A stretch of 64,000 nucleotides of DNA from Deinococcus aestuarii (GCF_018863415.1 NZ_JAHKSN010000007.1:116899-180898), one strand, 5' to 3'; positions 16,674 through 39,915 are shown, counted from the stretch's first letter. Program-made: numbers and translations. Notes: generated by a model from the letters alone, not told the origin.

Positions 16674-17161
16674 GGGGTCTGGGGCCGGGTGTCTTGCTGC
16701 GGTTGGCCCCCACCCCCCACCCCCCTCCCCCCCGAGGGGGCAGGGGGAGCGGCGCTGCGCTGGGCAAGGGCACACGGACAGCGCGGGTGGACGGGTTCTT
16801 CTGAACGCAAGGTGTGATCTTGTCGCGTCCCGTCGGCGTGCCCACCGTCTCGCTGCGCGAGCAAGGCGGGGCCGTGGGCCAGGAGCGTTCAGTTGCGGAC
16901 ACTCAAGGGGGCGTCTGGATTGACGTTCTGAACAGCGTAAAGGCTTCAGCATCTTCTCTCCCTCTCCCCTCGTGGGAGAGGGCCGGGGTGAGGGGGCGTG
17001 TGACCCACTTCAATACTCTCCGCCGTCCGCCACTCGTCTTTTAGCTCCTCCCCCTTGAGGGGGGAGGTTGGGACTCGGAGAGCTGCGCAGCAGAGGGGGT
17101 GAGTAAACCCTCCTCCCACCCCGCCAAAGCTCTACCATCTCCTCAACCCACTTCCCTTCCC
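16674..17161. repeat. repeat-rich intergenic region with a 49-bp palindromic repeat copy (16957-17005)
   Basis: Nearly 490 bases lie between the regulator and kinase genes. The 49-bp segment at 16957-17005 contains CCCTCTCCCC...GGGAGAGGG and recurs in reverse orientation at 48831-48879 with only three mismatches. A second palindromic motif, CCTCCCCCTTGAGGGGGGAGG near 17046-17066, has a shorter relative near 48749-48768. A third C-rich/G-rich palindrome is near 16722-16753. No reading frame looks coding. Confidence 0.8.
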
Positions 17162-20047
17162 ATGACCCTCCCCCCCTTCCCCCCCGACCTCAGCGCCGCG
17201 CCTACCGTGCGGGCGTTCGGCGCCGCGCTGGCCGGGTTCGCCTGCAAGACGGTGCGGGCGCACGGGGTCCAGGTGTGGGCGGTGGTTGGTGGGTCGCTCG
17301 CCGTGGTGGGCGAGGAGGGCCGGGGGCTGGGGCTGAGTGACGGCACGCTGGCCGCCCGCTCGCTGGCGCGGGGGGGGCCGCTGGAGGAGGGGATGCTCGC
17401 CTGCCTGCCCTTCGGGGGCGGGGTGCTCGAACTCGTGGGGGCGGACCCGGTGGGGGTGGAGGTGATGGCGGGGCTGGCGCCGCTCCTGACGCTGGCGCTG
17501 GAGGGGGTACAGGCCCGGGAGGCGCGGCGGGGGCAGGGGCGGATCGCGGAGACGGTGGAGCGGCTGGTGCGGCGCCTGGGTGGGAGCCTCGACCTCGCGG
17601 AGGTGCTGACGGCGACGGCGGAGAGCGCGGCCCTGGCGCTCGGCTTCGGGCGGGCCTTCGTGGGGCTGTTCAGCGAACTCGGCGAGGACGGGGCGCGCAC
17701 CGGGGAGGTGTTCACGCACGGCTTCGAGCCGTCCTTTACGGGCGGGATCGGGGTGGGGCCGGTGTCCCTCGGGCGGCTGACCGGGCGCGGTGAGGTGATC
17801 CTCTTCGAAAAGGCGCGGGACGCGGGCACGCCGCTGGGCGCCGGGCTCTCGGAACTCGACCCCGAGGTCGCCCTGATCGCGCCGCTGACCGCGCGGGGGC
17901 GTCCGCTGGGCCTGCTGTACGTGGACAGCCGCTCGCCGGGGGCCCGCGTGACCGAGGACGACACCCGCCTCGTGCTGGCGCTGGCCGAGCAGGCGTCCCT
18001 CGCCATCGACAACGCGCGGCTCTACGGGATCGAGACCCGCAAGCGCGAGGCGGCCGAGGCGCTGCGCGAGGCGGGGGCGGCGCTGGCGGGCAGCCTGCAC
18101 CTCAGCGACACGCTGGAGCGCATTCTGGAGCGCGCGACCGCCCTCTTCGGCACCGACGCGGCGGGCGTGTACGAGCTGCAACCCGACGGGCGCACCCTCA
18201 ACATCCGCAGCGCGGTCGGCCTCCCCAGCGAGTACGTCCTGCGGGTGCGGGCCAAGGTGGGATCGGGTGTGACCGGGCGGGCCGTCGAGCGCCGCGCCCT
18301 GGTCACCGCCCACGACCTCAACACCGCGCACCTCGGCGGGGGCAGCCGCTACACCCGGCAGCTCCTCGCCCAGGGCCGCTACCCGTACCGGGGCGTGATC
18401 GGCCTGCCGTTGGGCACGCGGGCGGGCGTGTTCGGGGCGCTGACCCTGTACTGGGAAGCCCCCCTCCCCCTCGACGCCGACGACCTCGCCCTGGCCGAGG
18501 TGTTCGCCGCGCAGGCCTCCTTAGCCATCGAGAACGCCCGGTTGTACGAGGAGGAACTGCGCCGCGAGCGCGAGGCCGCCGTGCTCCTGAACGTCGGGCG
18601 GCTCCTCGGCGAGGATCAGAGCGACCGTGCCCTGGCTGAGGCGTCCCGGCTCGCCACCCTGGCGCTGAACGCCGGGCGCGGCCTGATCGCCCTGATGGAG
18701 GGGGAGACGGGCGAAGTCTCGCGGTGCGCGGCCTTCAACCTGCCGCCGCCCGCCGCCGCCGACCTCGCGGGGCTGCTTTCGCAGGTCGGGCGCGGACCCC
18801 GGCCCCTGACCCGCCGGTCCGCCCTGCCGGGGGCGGGCAGCGCCCTGATCGTGCCCCTGCGCGGCGGAGCGGGGGGCGACACGGTGCTCGGCTTCCTGTA
18901 CGCCGACGACCCCGGGGTGGACCCCCCGAGCGACCGTGTTCTGCAACTCGCCCGCAGCGTCGCCGACCAGATGGCGCTGACCCTCACCCGTGAGCGTCTT
19001 CTCGCCGCCCTCGCCCGCGAGGAGGCCCGCTACCGCCAGCTCGCGGAGGGCGCCCACGACCTGATCCTGAGCGCCGACCCCTCGGGCACCGTCACCTACG
19101 CCAACCCCGCCGCCACCCGCCTCCTCGCGCCGCTGACCGGACCGCTCGTCGGGGCCTCGCTGCTGGGGCTCGCCACGCCCGCCTCCCGGCCCGCCCTGCA
19201 AGTCGCCTGGGACGCCGCGCACACCCACCCCGCCGGGGGCCGCGCCGAGATCGAGGTCGCGGGCTACCGGCTGGAGGTCCGCCTCAGCGCCGTCCGTCCT
19301 GGCGGAGTGCTCCACGGCGTGCTCACCGTCGCCCGCGACCTCTCGGAACTCCAGACCCTCGCCGACGAGATTCAGCGGCGCGGGCAGGCGCTGGAGGCCG
19401 CCACCAGCCGCACGCTGGAGCTGCGGAGCTACCTCACCCTCTTTACCCAGGCGCAGGAGGAAGAGCGCCGCCGCATCAGCCGCGAACTCCACGACGACAC
19501 GGCGCAGGTCCTCGTCGCCACCACCCGCCGCGTCGCCCGCCTCGCCCGCGAGCTGGGGGGCGAGCAGCGGGCGCGCGCCGACGACATTCTGGGCGACCTC
19601 GGCGCCGCCATCGAGAGCGTGCGCCGCTTCGCCCGCAACCTGCGCCCGAGCGTGCTGGACGACCTCGGCCTGCTTCCCGCGCTCGAATGGCTCGTCTCGC
19701 AGGCGCAGACCGACGCCCGGCTGGAGGTCAGCGGGGCCGAGCGGCGGCTTCCCCCGACCCTCGAACTCACGGTGTTCCGGCTGGCGCAAGAAGCCCTGAC
19801 GAACGTGGACCGGCACGCCCGCGCCGCCAGCGCCGCCATCCGCGTCGCCTTCGAGGAAAACGGCGTGCGTGTGGCGATCAGCGACGACGGCCAGGGCTTC
19901 ACTCAGGCGCAGGCGCAGGCCCGCGCGCAGGAGGGCCACCTGGGCCTTCTCGGCCTGCGCGAGCGCGTGACCCTCGCCGGGGGAGAACTGGAGGTGGACA
20001 GCGAGCCGGGGCGCGGCACGACGCTGCGGTTCAGGCTGCCGGGGTGA
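17162..20047 (+). CDS. multi-GAF / PAS sensor histidine kinase (HisKA_3 type)
   Basis: The product is about 961 residues with no membrane segment, so it is a cytosolic sensor. Three GAF-like domains (about 145-290, 310-465, 480-620) are followed by a PAS domain (about 630-745), a dimerisation/phosphoacceptor helix with [15 protein letters not shown] (about 775) and a GHKL ATPase domain ([14 protein letters not shown] box, ISDDGQGF G1, [10 protein letters not shown]2). The HisKA_3 class pairs with NarL-type regulators, such as the one just upstream. The start is uncertain: the ATG at 17162 has no ribosome site, TACCAT at 17133 is a possible -10 box, and an in-frame GTG at 17099 lies inside the repeat. 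Confidence 0.92.
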   Translation: MTLPPFPPDLSAAPTVRAFGAALAGFACKTVRAHGVQVWAVVGGSLAVVGEEGRGLGLSDGTLAARSLARGGPLEEGMLACLPFGGGVLELVGADPVGVEVMAGLAPLLTLALEGVQAREARRGQGRIAETVERLVRRLGGSLDLAEVLTATAESAALALGFGRAFVGLFSELGEDGARTGEVFTHGFEPSFTGGIGVGPVSLGRLTGRGEVILFEKARDAGTPLGAGLSELDPEVALIAPLTARGRPLGLLYVDSRSPGARVTEDDTRLVLALAEQASLAIDNARLYGIETRKREAAEALREAGAALAGSLHLSDTLERILERATALFGTDAAGVYELQPDGRTLNIRSAVGLPSEYVLRVRAKVGSGVTGRAVERRALVTAHDLNTAHLGGGSRYTRQLLAQGRYPYRGVIGLPLGTRAGVFGALTLYWEAPLPLDADDLALAEVFAAQASLAIENARLYEEELRREREAAVLLNVGRLLGEDQSDRALAEASRLATLALNAGRGLIALMEGETGEVSRCAAFNLPPPAAADLAGLLSQVGRGPRPLTRRSALPGAGSALIVPLRGGAGGDTVLGFLYADDPGVDPPSDRVLQLARSVADQMALTLTRERLLAALAREEARYRQLAEGAHDLILSADPSGTVTYANPAATRLLAPLTGPLVGASLLGLATPASRPALQVAWDAAHTHPAGGRAEIEVAGYRLEVRLSAVRPGGVLHGVLTVARDLSELQTLADEIQRRGQALEAATSRTLELRSYLTLFTQAQEEERRRISRELHDDTAQVLVATTRRVARLARELGGEQRARADDILGDLGAAIESVRRFARNLRPSVLDDLGLLPALEWLVSQAQTDARLEVSGAERRLPPTLELTVFRLAQEALTNVDRHARAASAAIRVAFEENGVRVAISDDGQGFTQAQAQARAQEGHLGLLGLRERVTLAGGELEVDSEPGRGTTLRFRLPG

Positions 20048-20139
20048 TGTTAGAGGAGTATTCTATTGTAAGCACATTCCATTGCAAGATGGAACATCTA
20101 TGCTCGTGCTTGTCCTCGCAAATAATACCGTATGGAAAA

Positions 20140-20179
20140 TGACTGATGCAGAGCGTGCTAGACCACCCTGCATCAGTCA
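20140..20179 (-). terminator. terminator of the small zinc-ribbon gene
   Basis: TGACTGATGCAG and CTGCATCAGTCA form a perfect 12-bp stem with a 16-base loop. On the minus strand it is followed by TTTTCC and lies about 40 bases after the stop of the small gene. Confidence 0.75.
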
Positions 20180-20220
20180 TGCTGTGCCTGCTACTTTTAC
20201 AAAAAAGCCTTATTAAGGAG

Positions 20221-20403
20221 TTACTTTAGGAACGCGTCCTGTTTGTTCCACATGTGCGTCCCCCCGCAGGCTGGGCAGGGACCAAACGAGTTTCCACTAA
20301 GCTGACTAGATTTAAAGGAGGTCTCATCCATAGAGAAACCGGTAGGGACGGTCTTATTTGTACGAGGGCAGCGAATCATCACCTGTTTTGACTGTCCACT
20401 CAT
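20221..20403 (-). CDS. small zinc-ribbon-like protein in an AT-richer island
   Basis: The protein has 60 residues. Cys near 12 (RCPRTNK) and CPACGG near 43 form a treble-cysteine, zinc-ribbon-like pattern, with GFSMDETSF and HMWNKQDAFL as the remaining marks. It resembles a family of very small conserved bacterial proteins of unknown role. Base composition is far lower in GC than the neighbours, and the gene has a complete non-leaderless expression unit: -35/-10 promoter, palindrome, AAAGGTG ribosome site and terminator. This points to lateral gain. Confidence 0.8.
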   Translation of the reverse strand: MSGQSKQVMIRCPRTNKTVPTGFSMDETSFKSSQLSGNSFGPCPACGGTHMWNKQDAFLK

Positions 20404-20448
20404 AAGAACACCTTTTCCTTCGAACCAATAGAGGAAACCGTTGGGAGC

Positions 20449-20498
20449 AGCTAACCCCGGTTAGCTATTAACATACCATGAGTGTGGAATTCTGGCAA
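20449..20498 (-). promoter_or_regulatory. promoter with palindromic operator-like site for the zinc-ribbon gene
   Basis: On the minus strand the -35 box TTGCCA (20493-20498) and -10 box TATGTT (20470-20475) are 17 bases apart. The perfect palindrome AGCTAACC-CC-GGTTAGCT (20449-20466) lies right at the expected transcription start, where a repressor would block initiation. It could also form a 5' hairpin in the RNA. Confidence 0.65.
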
Positions 20499-20570
20499 GT
20501 ACTTATTTGTTGTCCTATGTACTGCCCTGAGCTTACCCGGATGGCGGGAAGAGAGTAATGAGCTGCGTGC

Positions 20571-20663
20571 AGAGAAACGCCCCAACCTCCGCTGGGACGC
20601 CTCTCCTTCGGCTGACTGCTGACCGCCCCTCTACCTCACAAACAGCCGGTACGTCATCCCGAA
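20571..20663 (-). repeat. partial duplicate of the tamB 3' end and terminator (copy 1)
   Basis: This segment matches 21784-21887: the terminator core, the CTGACC-rich spacer and the last codons of tamB. Here the minus strand would read FGMTYRLFVR-stop, against FGVTYRLFAR-stop in tamB. The match stops abruptly upstream of that. The two direct copies flank the phosphotransferase gene. Confidence 0.85.
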
Positions 20664-20886
20664 AGAGTGAGCCGGGCAAGAGGCTGACGTTCCAGCCGTC
20701 GGGGTGAGGGGGCGCCGAGGGACCGTAAACCTTCGTCCAGGCGCGACGTTTCCCTGCCAATTTGCACATACAATGCCGGCATCTCTTCAGGAGCTGACCT
20801 CTGTGATTCGTTGACCCACCTCTTCAGCGAGAACCTGTCACTCACCCCGGTGGGTGGGCCTTCTGTCTGATCGTTGAGGTGTAAGT
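20664..20886. other. leader region of the phosphotransferase gene
   Basis: It holds TACAAT at 20768-20773 as a possible plus-strand -10 box and the ribosome site GAGGTG at 20876-20881. No convincing reading frame is present; minus-strand frames here look like chance extensions of the tamB fragment. Confidence 0.4.
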
Positions 20887-21774
20887 ATGTCTGTTCCCCA
20901 GGTGTACCTGGAAAAAATCCGGTCGGTCTATCCCGGGTTGGCCCTGAACACGTTGGACTTCAACCAAGACGGCATGGTCAACGACGTCGTGGTCGTCAAC
21001 GGAGAAGTGGTGTGCCGCTTCGGCAAGCATCCGTGGGCTGCCGAGGCTCTTCGGCAGGAGGCGCGCGTTCTGGCCCTGATCCGCGAACATACCGCCGTGC
21101 GGGTGCCCCAGTTCGAGCACCTGGAGCCCGAGTTCGTCAGCTACCGCTTTGTCCCCGGTGTGCCCCTGACCCGCGACCTTCTTCTGCGCCTGACTCCGAA
21201 CAATCGTCGGGCTGTTCTGGGGGATCTCATGACCTTTCTCCGGCAGATGCACCACATCCCGCGCGCGGCCACCGAGGCGGCGGGGCTTCAGGCGTCGGAC
21301 GCGTTCCGAACCCGTGAGGACTGGCTGGCGCTCCTGGCCCAGGCCGAGGAGCACCTATTCCCGCTCCTGATGCGTCATCAGCGCGCGTGGATGCTCGACC
21401 ATTTCGCCCCGATCCTGAATGACACCCTGGACCTGAGCCCCACGCCCCGGCTGATCCACGGTGACCTGGGCGTGTACCACGTCCTCTTCGATCCCACCGC
21501 CGGGCGGCTCGCGGGCGTCATCGACTTCGGCACGGCTGGCCTCGGTGACCCGGCCACCGACCTGGCGGTACTGCTGAGTAACTACGGTGAGTCCCTGGTC
21601 AGGGAAGTTCTTTCCGTCTATCCAGAACTGACTGACTCCCTCGACCGCGCCCGGTTCTGGGCGGGCACGCTGGAGGTGCAGTGGGCACTTGTCGGTCTCG
21701 TCCACGGTGACCGGGCCCTCACGCTGGCCCACCTCGGCGGGGCGCGTGACGTGCTGCCCATCAGTTCGGTGTGA
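20887..21774 (+). CDS. aminoglycoside phosphotransferase (APH)-fold kinase
   Basis: The 295-residue protein has the APH/choline-kinase-like fold: VVCRFGKHPWAAEALRQEARVL around residue 45 (Lys and Glu of the nucleotide site), the catalytic loop LIHGDLGVYHVLFD (about 195) and the metal site VIDFGTAGLGDPATDLA (about 215). The catalytic loop has His where HGDxxxxN normally has Asn; this variant also occurs in other uncharacterised members. The substrate is unknown, and resistance should not be assumed. GAGGTG precedes the ATG by 5 bases. The gene sits between two copies of the tamB 3' end, so it is probably a later arrival at this site. Confidence 0.85.
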   Translation: MSVPQVYLEKIRSVYPGLALNTLDFNQDGMVNDVVVVNGEVVCRFGKHPWAAEALRQEARVLALIREHTAVRVPQFEHLEPEFVSYRFVPGVPLTRDLLLRLTPNNRRAVLGDLMTFLRQMHHIPRAATEAAGLQASDAFRTREDWLALLAQAEEHLFPLLMRHQRAWMLDHFAPILNDTLDLSPTPRLIHGDLGVYHVLFDPTAGRLAGVIDFGTAGLGDPATDLAVLLSNYGESLVREVLSVYPELTDSLDRARFWAGTLEVQWALVGLVHGDRALTLAHLGGARDVLPISSV

Positions 21775-21790
21775 GAGCAACCAAGAGAAA

Positions 21791-21823
21791 CGCCCCAACC
21801 TCCGCTGGGGCGCCCCTCCTTTT
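21791..21823. terminator. bidirectional terminator between the APH-like gene and tamB
   Basis: CGCCCCA-ACCTCCGC-TGGGGCG forms a 7-bp stem. The plus-strand tail contains CCTTTT and the minus-strand tail TTTCTCTT, so it can serve both convergent genes. Confidence 0.8.
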
Positions 21824-21854
21824 CGCTGACCACTGACGGCTGACCGCTCCCCCC

Positions 21855-31621
<9,767 letters not shown>

Positions 31622-31625
<4 letters not shown>

Positions 31626-31702
31626 GGGTGCCCCACCGTCCGGGGGGTGCGGGCGGGTGGCTGGGGCGCGCGAAGATGAAGGAGGGCGGCGCGGACGGGC
31701 AT
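31622..31702 (-). CDS. leader peptide ORF coupled to tamB
   Basis: A 26-codon frame (begins [16 protein letters not shown]) starts 6 bases after a TAAACT -10 box and ends in a TGA overlapping the GTG of tamB (GTGA). No ribosome site precedes the tamB GTG, so a leaderless start on this ORF followed by reinitiation is an attractive route for tamB translation (inference). Confidence 0.5.
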
Positions 31703-31708
31703 CCCCGT

Positions 31709-31714
31709 AGTTTA
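31709..31714 (-). promoter_or_regulatory. -10 box of the tamB leader/tamB unit
   Basis: On the minus strand TAAACT lies 6 bases before the leader ATG at 31702. No clear -35 box is visible. Confidence 0.6.
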
Positions 31715-31805
31715 CCCTCCCCCGGGTGAGCGCCCTGGTGAAAACCTCACCGGACGGTCAGAAACGCACCCTCTCCCCCCCGCTGGCCCCGGTACCATAC
31801 CCCCC

Positions 31806-32069
31806 ATGCGTCTGACTGCTCTCGTCACCGGAACCGTTCAGGGCGTCGGCTACCGCCGCTACGTCCAGCGCCACGCCCGCGACCTGAATCTCAGCGGCAG
31901 CGCCGAGAACCTCCTCGACGGCCGGGTCGAGGTCGTCGCCGAGGGGCCCCCCGAGCGGCTCGAACGCCTGCTCCACTGGCTGCGCCGCGGCCCGCCCCAC
32001 GCCCGCGTGCGCGAGGTGCAGACCCAGTACAGCGAGGCGACCGGCCTTCAGGACTTTCACACGTACTGA
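31806..32069 (+). CDS. acyP: acylphosphatase
   Basis: This 87-residue enzyme hydrolyses acyl phosphates such as acetyl or carbamoyl phosphate. It has the loop [12 protein letters not shown] (catalytic Arg near residue 17) and [14 protein letters not shown] with the catalytic Asn (near 35), at the family's normal length. TACCAT lies 7 bases before the ATG, so the message should be leaderless. It is transcribed divergently from tamB and ends 10 bases from the convergent gene. Confidence 0.95.
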   Translation: MRLTALVTGTVQGVGYRRYVQRHARDLNLSGSAENLLDGRVEVVAEGPPERLERLLHWLRRGPPHARVREVQTQYSEATGLQDFHTY

Positions 32070-32079
32070 CCGGGGAGGC

Positions 32080-32793
32080 TCACCCCTTGGCCGCTGCCCG
32101 GACGAGATACCGGGCGACCTCGGGGTGAAGCGGGTGCCGCGCCTGCGGATTGAGCCACAGCCTCACCTCCACGGGCTGCCCGGCCGGGGTCAGCGAACAG
32201 AGCAGGGCGGCACTCAGCCGCGGACGGCCCCGCGCGTAGGCCCGCGCGGCCTCGGGGGGCACGCCCGGGGAGGCCGGGTCCGCCTCCGGCCCGGTCGAGC
32301 GACCCAGCCGCCGCAGCGCCGCCGGGATCAGGTCGTCCCCCACCTTGTCCGGCGGCACGATGACGGCGAGCACGTTGGCCGCGCCGGGGGGAAGCTGCCC
32401 GGTCTTGTCCCCCAGAACGCGCGCCAGCCGCAGGGCCGTCCGGTCCTCCTCCCCGCCGGAGGGCCGCAACCGGGTCACCTCGACGTGAAAGGGGGTGTGG
32501 GTTTTGAACGTGACCCCCAGGTCGGGGCCCCGTCCCCCGGACGCGCGGTGGGGCTCGTACACCACGGAGAAGCGGCGGTCGCGCACGAGCAGGGCCGCGA
32601 CGGCAAGTTCGGCGATCAGGTCGTGCAGCTCGCCCTCCGAGGAGGCCAGCCGCGCCTTTTTGCGAATCTTGGCCGCGTGCGCCTCGGCGAAGGCGAGCCA
32701 GGAGCGCGAGTCGGCCCACCCGCGCAGGGCGGGGGCGAGCGGGTGGCTGTCCCCGCCGCACACCAGCGCCACCAGATCGTCGGTCCGCCCCAC
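32080..32793 (-). CDS. unknown protein with a possible PD-(D/E)xK-like core, downstream of FRG gene
   Basis: I do not recognise a named family. The product is about 237 residues. A helical N-terminus (ELHDLIAELAVAALLV) is followed by VVYEPHRASGGRGPDLGVTF and, about ten residues on, FHVEVTRL. The Glu in the first helix, PD, then V-E-V-T resembles the PD-(D/E)xK nuclease layout with Thr in place of the usual Lys, so nuclease activity is only a suggestion. The C-terminal half has no clear motif. GGAGG is 7 bases before the GTG at 32793; an in-frame GTG at 32799 is too close to it. It follows the FRG gene by about 11 bases and is surely co-transcribed. Confidence 0.6.
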   Translation of the reverse strand: MGRTDDLVALVCGGDSHPLAPALRGWADSRSWLAFAEAHAAKIRKKARLASSEGELHDLIAELAVAALLVRDRRFSVVYEPHRASGGRGPDLGVTFKTHTPFHVEVTRLRPSGGEEDRTALRLARVLGDKTGQLPPGAANVLAVIVPPDKVGDDLIPAALRRLGRSTGPEADPASPGVPPEAARAYARGRPRLSAALLCSLTPAGQPVEVRLWLNPQARHPLHPEVARYLVRAAAKG

Positions 32794-32804
32794 CGGCACG
32801 CCTC

Positions 32805-33701
32805 CTACCGCTGGACCGGGGTGTCCTGTTCGGGGCGGCCCGAGAGGTCACTGTAGGGCACGGCGGGCACGTCCTTCCGGAGGCGGTAGTAGCGCCGCAG
32901 CGAGCGGCTCAGCCCGCCGAGATCGGGGAAGAGGGTGCGCTCGTTGATGTTCGACTGGTCGAGCTTGTCCCTGATCTCCCACTTCAGCTCGGCGGGGACG
33001 ATGACCTTGCGGTAGGCGGCGGGGTGGCGGACCAACCAGTCGTCGAGCGCCGTATCGGGGTTGGAGAGCAGCGCGAAGAGGGCCGACTGCTGCACGATCC
33101 GCTCGTCGAGGGAGGGGGGCTCCAAGAAGAGCAGGAAGGGCTGCTCGGCCTCCTGTTCGAGGTCTTCGAGCCAGCCCATGTCGAAGGAGGTGACGGGGGA
33201 CTGCTCGGCCTGCTGGTGGCGCCGCGAGTACGCGGCGAGCATGTCCACCGTGAAGACCTGCCCGCCCTCACGGTCGAGGAGCCGCCGCAGGGGCAGGGGC
33301 AGCTCCCGGTTCGTCTCCTCGAAGTTGACCATCCAGATCACCCCGTCCCTGCCGTACAGCTCCTCCTCGGCGGTGGCGAAGTGCAGCGCGACCATCGGCG
33401 AGGAGGTCCAGTCGAGCAGCCGGGTGGGCAGGCCGTGGTGCTGCCCGAGCGCCAGCCAGTACCACGAGAGGTCGCGGTCTACGCCCGAGCGGTAGGCGTA
33501 CTTGCGGAAGTTGCGCAGGAGGTGGCGCTCCACGTCGCGCACCTCGCCCTCCAGCCGTTGCAGGGTGGTCGTGAGCTTGGCGTCCACCGCCTGCCCCCGG
33601 AACACGAAGGGCGAGCGAAAGCGGCGCAGGGCCGGATTCCACGCCTCCGAATGCAAAACGTCGTACAGCTCCAGCCACGAATGGACGCGGATGTCGTGCA
33701 T
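32805..33701 (-). CDS. FRG-domain protein
   Basis: The 298-residue protein carries the FRG domain: SPFVFRGQAVDAKLTTTLQR (about 30), HHGLPTRLLDWTSSPMVALHFA (about 85) and a later region LFLEPPSLDERIVQQSALFAL (about 210). FRG domains are widespread but uncharacterised, often in accessory regions. TATGGT lies 6 bases before the ATG at 33701, which selects this start over an in-frame one 33 bases upstream and implies a leaderless message. It forms a two-gene unit with the gene that follows it. Confidence 0.85.
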   Translation of the reverse strand: MHDIRVHSWLELYDVLHSEAWNPALRRFRSPFVFRGQAVDAKLTTTLQRLEGEVRDVERHLLRNFRKYAYRSGVDRDLSWYWLALGQHHGLPTRLLDWTSSPMVALHFATAEEELYGRDGVIWMVNFEETNRELPLPLRRLLDREGGQVFTVDMLAAYSRRHQQAEQSPVTSFDMGWLEDLEQEAEQPFLLFLEPPSLDERIVQQSALFALLSNPDTALDDWLVRHPAAYRKVIVPAELKWEIRDKLDQSNINERTLFPDLGGLSRSLRRYYRLRKDVPAVPYSDLSGRPEQDTPVQR

Positions 33702-33804
33702 GGCCCCACCATAGGGGCGCCCCCGGCCCCGCAACCGTCGGCGATCGCCCCCGGTAAAGGCTCGCGCAAGGCCGCGGTTGCCCGCGCGGGCTTAAGGTGG
33801 CCCC

Positions 33805-34353
33805 ATGAGCGTCAAGGACAGCTTCACCCCGGACGAGTGGTTCAAGGTCATGACCGGGCCGGGCCGCGCGGGGGCGGCGGTCGTCGCGGCGAGCCCCAGC
33901 GGCGTGACCGGCCTCGTGGCGGAGGCGCAGGCCATCGCTTCCGCCATCCGCGGGGAGGTGAGCGGTGCCGGGCGCACCCCCCTCCTGGAGGCGATGGCCG
34001 CCGACCTGATGGGCACCCCGCCCGACGCCCGGGACCGCCCCCAGGAGGAGCGCGCCCGCACCATGGAAGAGGCCCGCGCCCGCAGCATTGACGCCGTGCG
34101 TCAGGCCGTGTGGCTGGTGAGCAGCAAGGCCGGCCCCGAGGACGCCGACGCCTACCGCCGTCTGCTGTGGACCGTCGCCGAGCGCACGGCGGAGGCGGCC
34201 CGCGAGGGCGGCTTCCTCGGCATCGGCGGCGAGCAGATCAGCGAGGGGGAACGGACGGCGCTCGGCGAGCTGCGGAGTGTGCTCGGGATGGACGGCGGGA
34301 GCCCCGAGACCCCGACGAACATGGGTCCGGGTGGCCCGGGCTCCTCCTCCTGA
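33805..34353 (+). CDS. conserved hypothetical protein, helical with disordered tail
   Basis: This is a 182-residue protein I do not recognise. It looks mainly helical (MEEARARSIDAVRQAVWLV, RRLLWTVAERTAEAARE) with a GFLGIGGEQISEGERTAL segment near residue 145 and a Pro/Gly/Ser tail. No signal or membrane segment is seen. TAAGGT is 6 bases upstream of the ATG (leaderless type). It is divergent from the FRG gene. Confidence 0.75.
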   Translation: MSVKDSFTPDEWFKVMTGPGRAGAAVVAASPSGVTGLVAEAQAIASAIRGEVSGAGRTPLLEAMAADLMGTPPDARDRPQEERARTMEEARARSIDAVRQAVWLVSSKAGPEDADAYRRLLWTVAERTAEAAREGGFLGIGGEQISEGERTALGELRSVLGMDGGSPETPTNMGPGGPGSSS

Positions 34354-34410
34354 CGCCGGCCTGAACGGGGAGACCTCCCGCGTGGGTGGTCGGCGTGTAT
34401 GCTTGACCCC

Positions 34411-34500
34411 GCGGCGGGGGGCGACTGGCGCTGAACGTGGGGGCACACCACGGGGAAGCCTTCCCGCATGACGAGTGATCGCGCGCCTGGGTCGGACGCA
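34411..34500 (+). ncRNA. ZTP riboswitch (pfl motif) controlling purH-folD
   Basis: The leader matches the ZTP/ZMP aptamer: GGGCGACTGGCG, then ACGTGGGGGCACACCACGGGGAAGC in two blocks (about 34434-34458), and the conserved CGCGCCTGGG at 34481-34490. ZTP and ZMP (AICAR) build up when 10-formyl-folate is short. The downstream genes use ZMP and make formyl-folate, exactly the expected targets. TATGCT at 34398-34403 is a plausible -10 box. Confidence 0.9.
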
Positions 34501-34538
34501 CCGCCGTATCGGACGGAGGGCGTCCACCTTCCCTTTTC
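34494..34538 (+). terminator. intrinsic terminator in the ZTP riboswitch expression platform
   Basis: GGACGC (34494-34499) and GCGTCC (34520-34525) close a hairpin followed by ACCTTCCCTTTTCC. Its 5' arm adjoins the aptamer's CGCGCCTGGG element, so ligand binding could compete with terminator formation and turn the operon on. Confidence 0.7.
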
Positions 34539-34556
34539 CAGGTGCGGAGGCAGGAC

Positions 34557-36101
<1,545 letters not shown>

Positions 36102-36112
36102 GGGGTGGGCGC

Positions 36113-36967
<855 letters not shown>

Positions 36968-36983
36968 GGGCGAAAAGGGAAGA

Positions 36984-37011
36984 GGGGACGCCCTGTCCGG
37001 GTGGCGTCCCC
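36984..37011. terminator. bidirectional terminator between folD and the glycosyltransferase genes
   Basis: GGGGACGCC and GGCGTCCCC form a perfect 9-bp stem with a 10-base loop. The plus-strand tail is TCCTCCC and the minus-strand tail TCTTCCCTTTTC, the better one. Confidence 0.8.
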
Positions 37012-37027
37012 TCCTCCCCTGTGTTCC

Positions 37028-38356
<1,329 letters not shown>

Positions 38357-38468
38357 GATTCACCCCGGCGCGGGCCTCGCGGCGCGCACAACTTCCCCAC
38401 TATGCACACGGGCCCGGGGAACGCAACCACCGCAGGCCACAGTCTCGCCCCCGTTCTTGCTCGTGCGC

Positions 38469-39740
<1,272 letters not shown>

Positions 39741-39812
39741 AGTCGGTGTGTCAACCCCCCCTTGTTGGGTGGGGGCATGTTAAACCACTCCGGGCTACGC
39801 TAAAGAGTCTGT

Positions 39813-39838
39813 CCAGGCCGCACGGCGGAGCTTTTTTG
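39813..39838 (+). terminator. terminator-like hairpin facing plus, possible end of a small RNA
   Basis: CCGC-ACG-GCGG followed by AGCTTTTTTG reads as a short intrinsic terminator on the plus strand, although no plus-strand gene is annotated upstream (39741-39812). It may end a small RNA or be chance. Confidence 0.35.
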
Positions 39839-39878
39839 CATGGGCGTCCGCCTCCCCGGGAACGTGGATGGCGACCGA

Positions 39879-39915
39879 GGCCGGAGCGGGGCGGCCCGTC
39901 ACCCCCGCTCCGGCC
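39879..39915 (-). terminator. strong hairpin after metX
   Basis: GGCCGGAGCGGGG (39879-39891) and CCCCGCTCCGGCC (39903-39915) form a perfect 13-bp stem just after the metX stop. There is no T run on either side, so it may stabilise the 3' end rather than terminate by itself. Confidence 0.6.

Noticed and set aside
20533..20845. Minus-strand frames around the tamB-end duplicate
   Set aside because: They are extensions of the duplicated tamB tail without start signals or recognisable domains.
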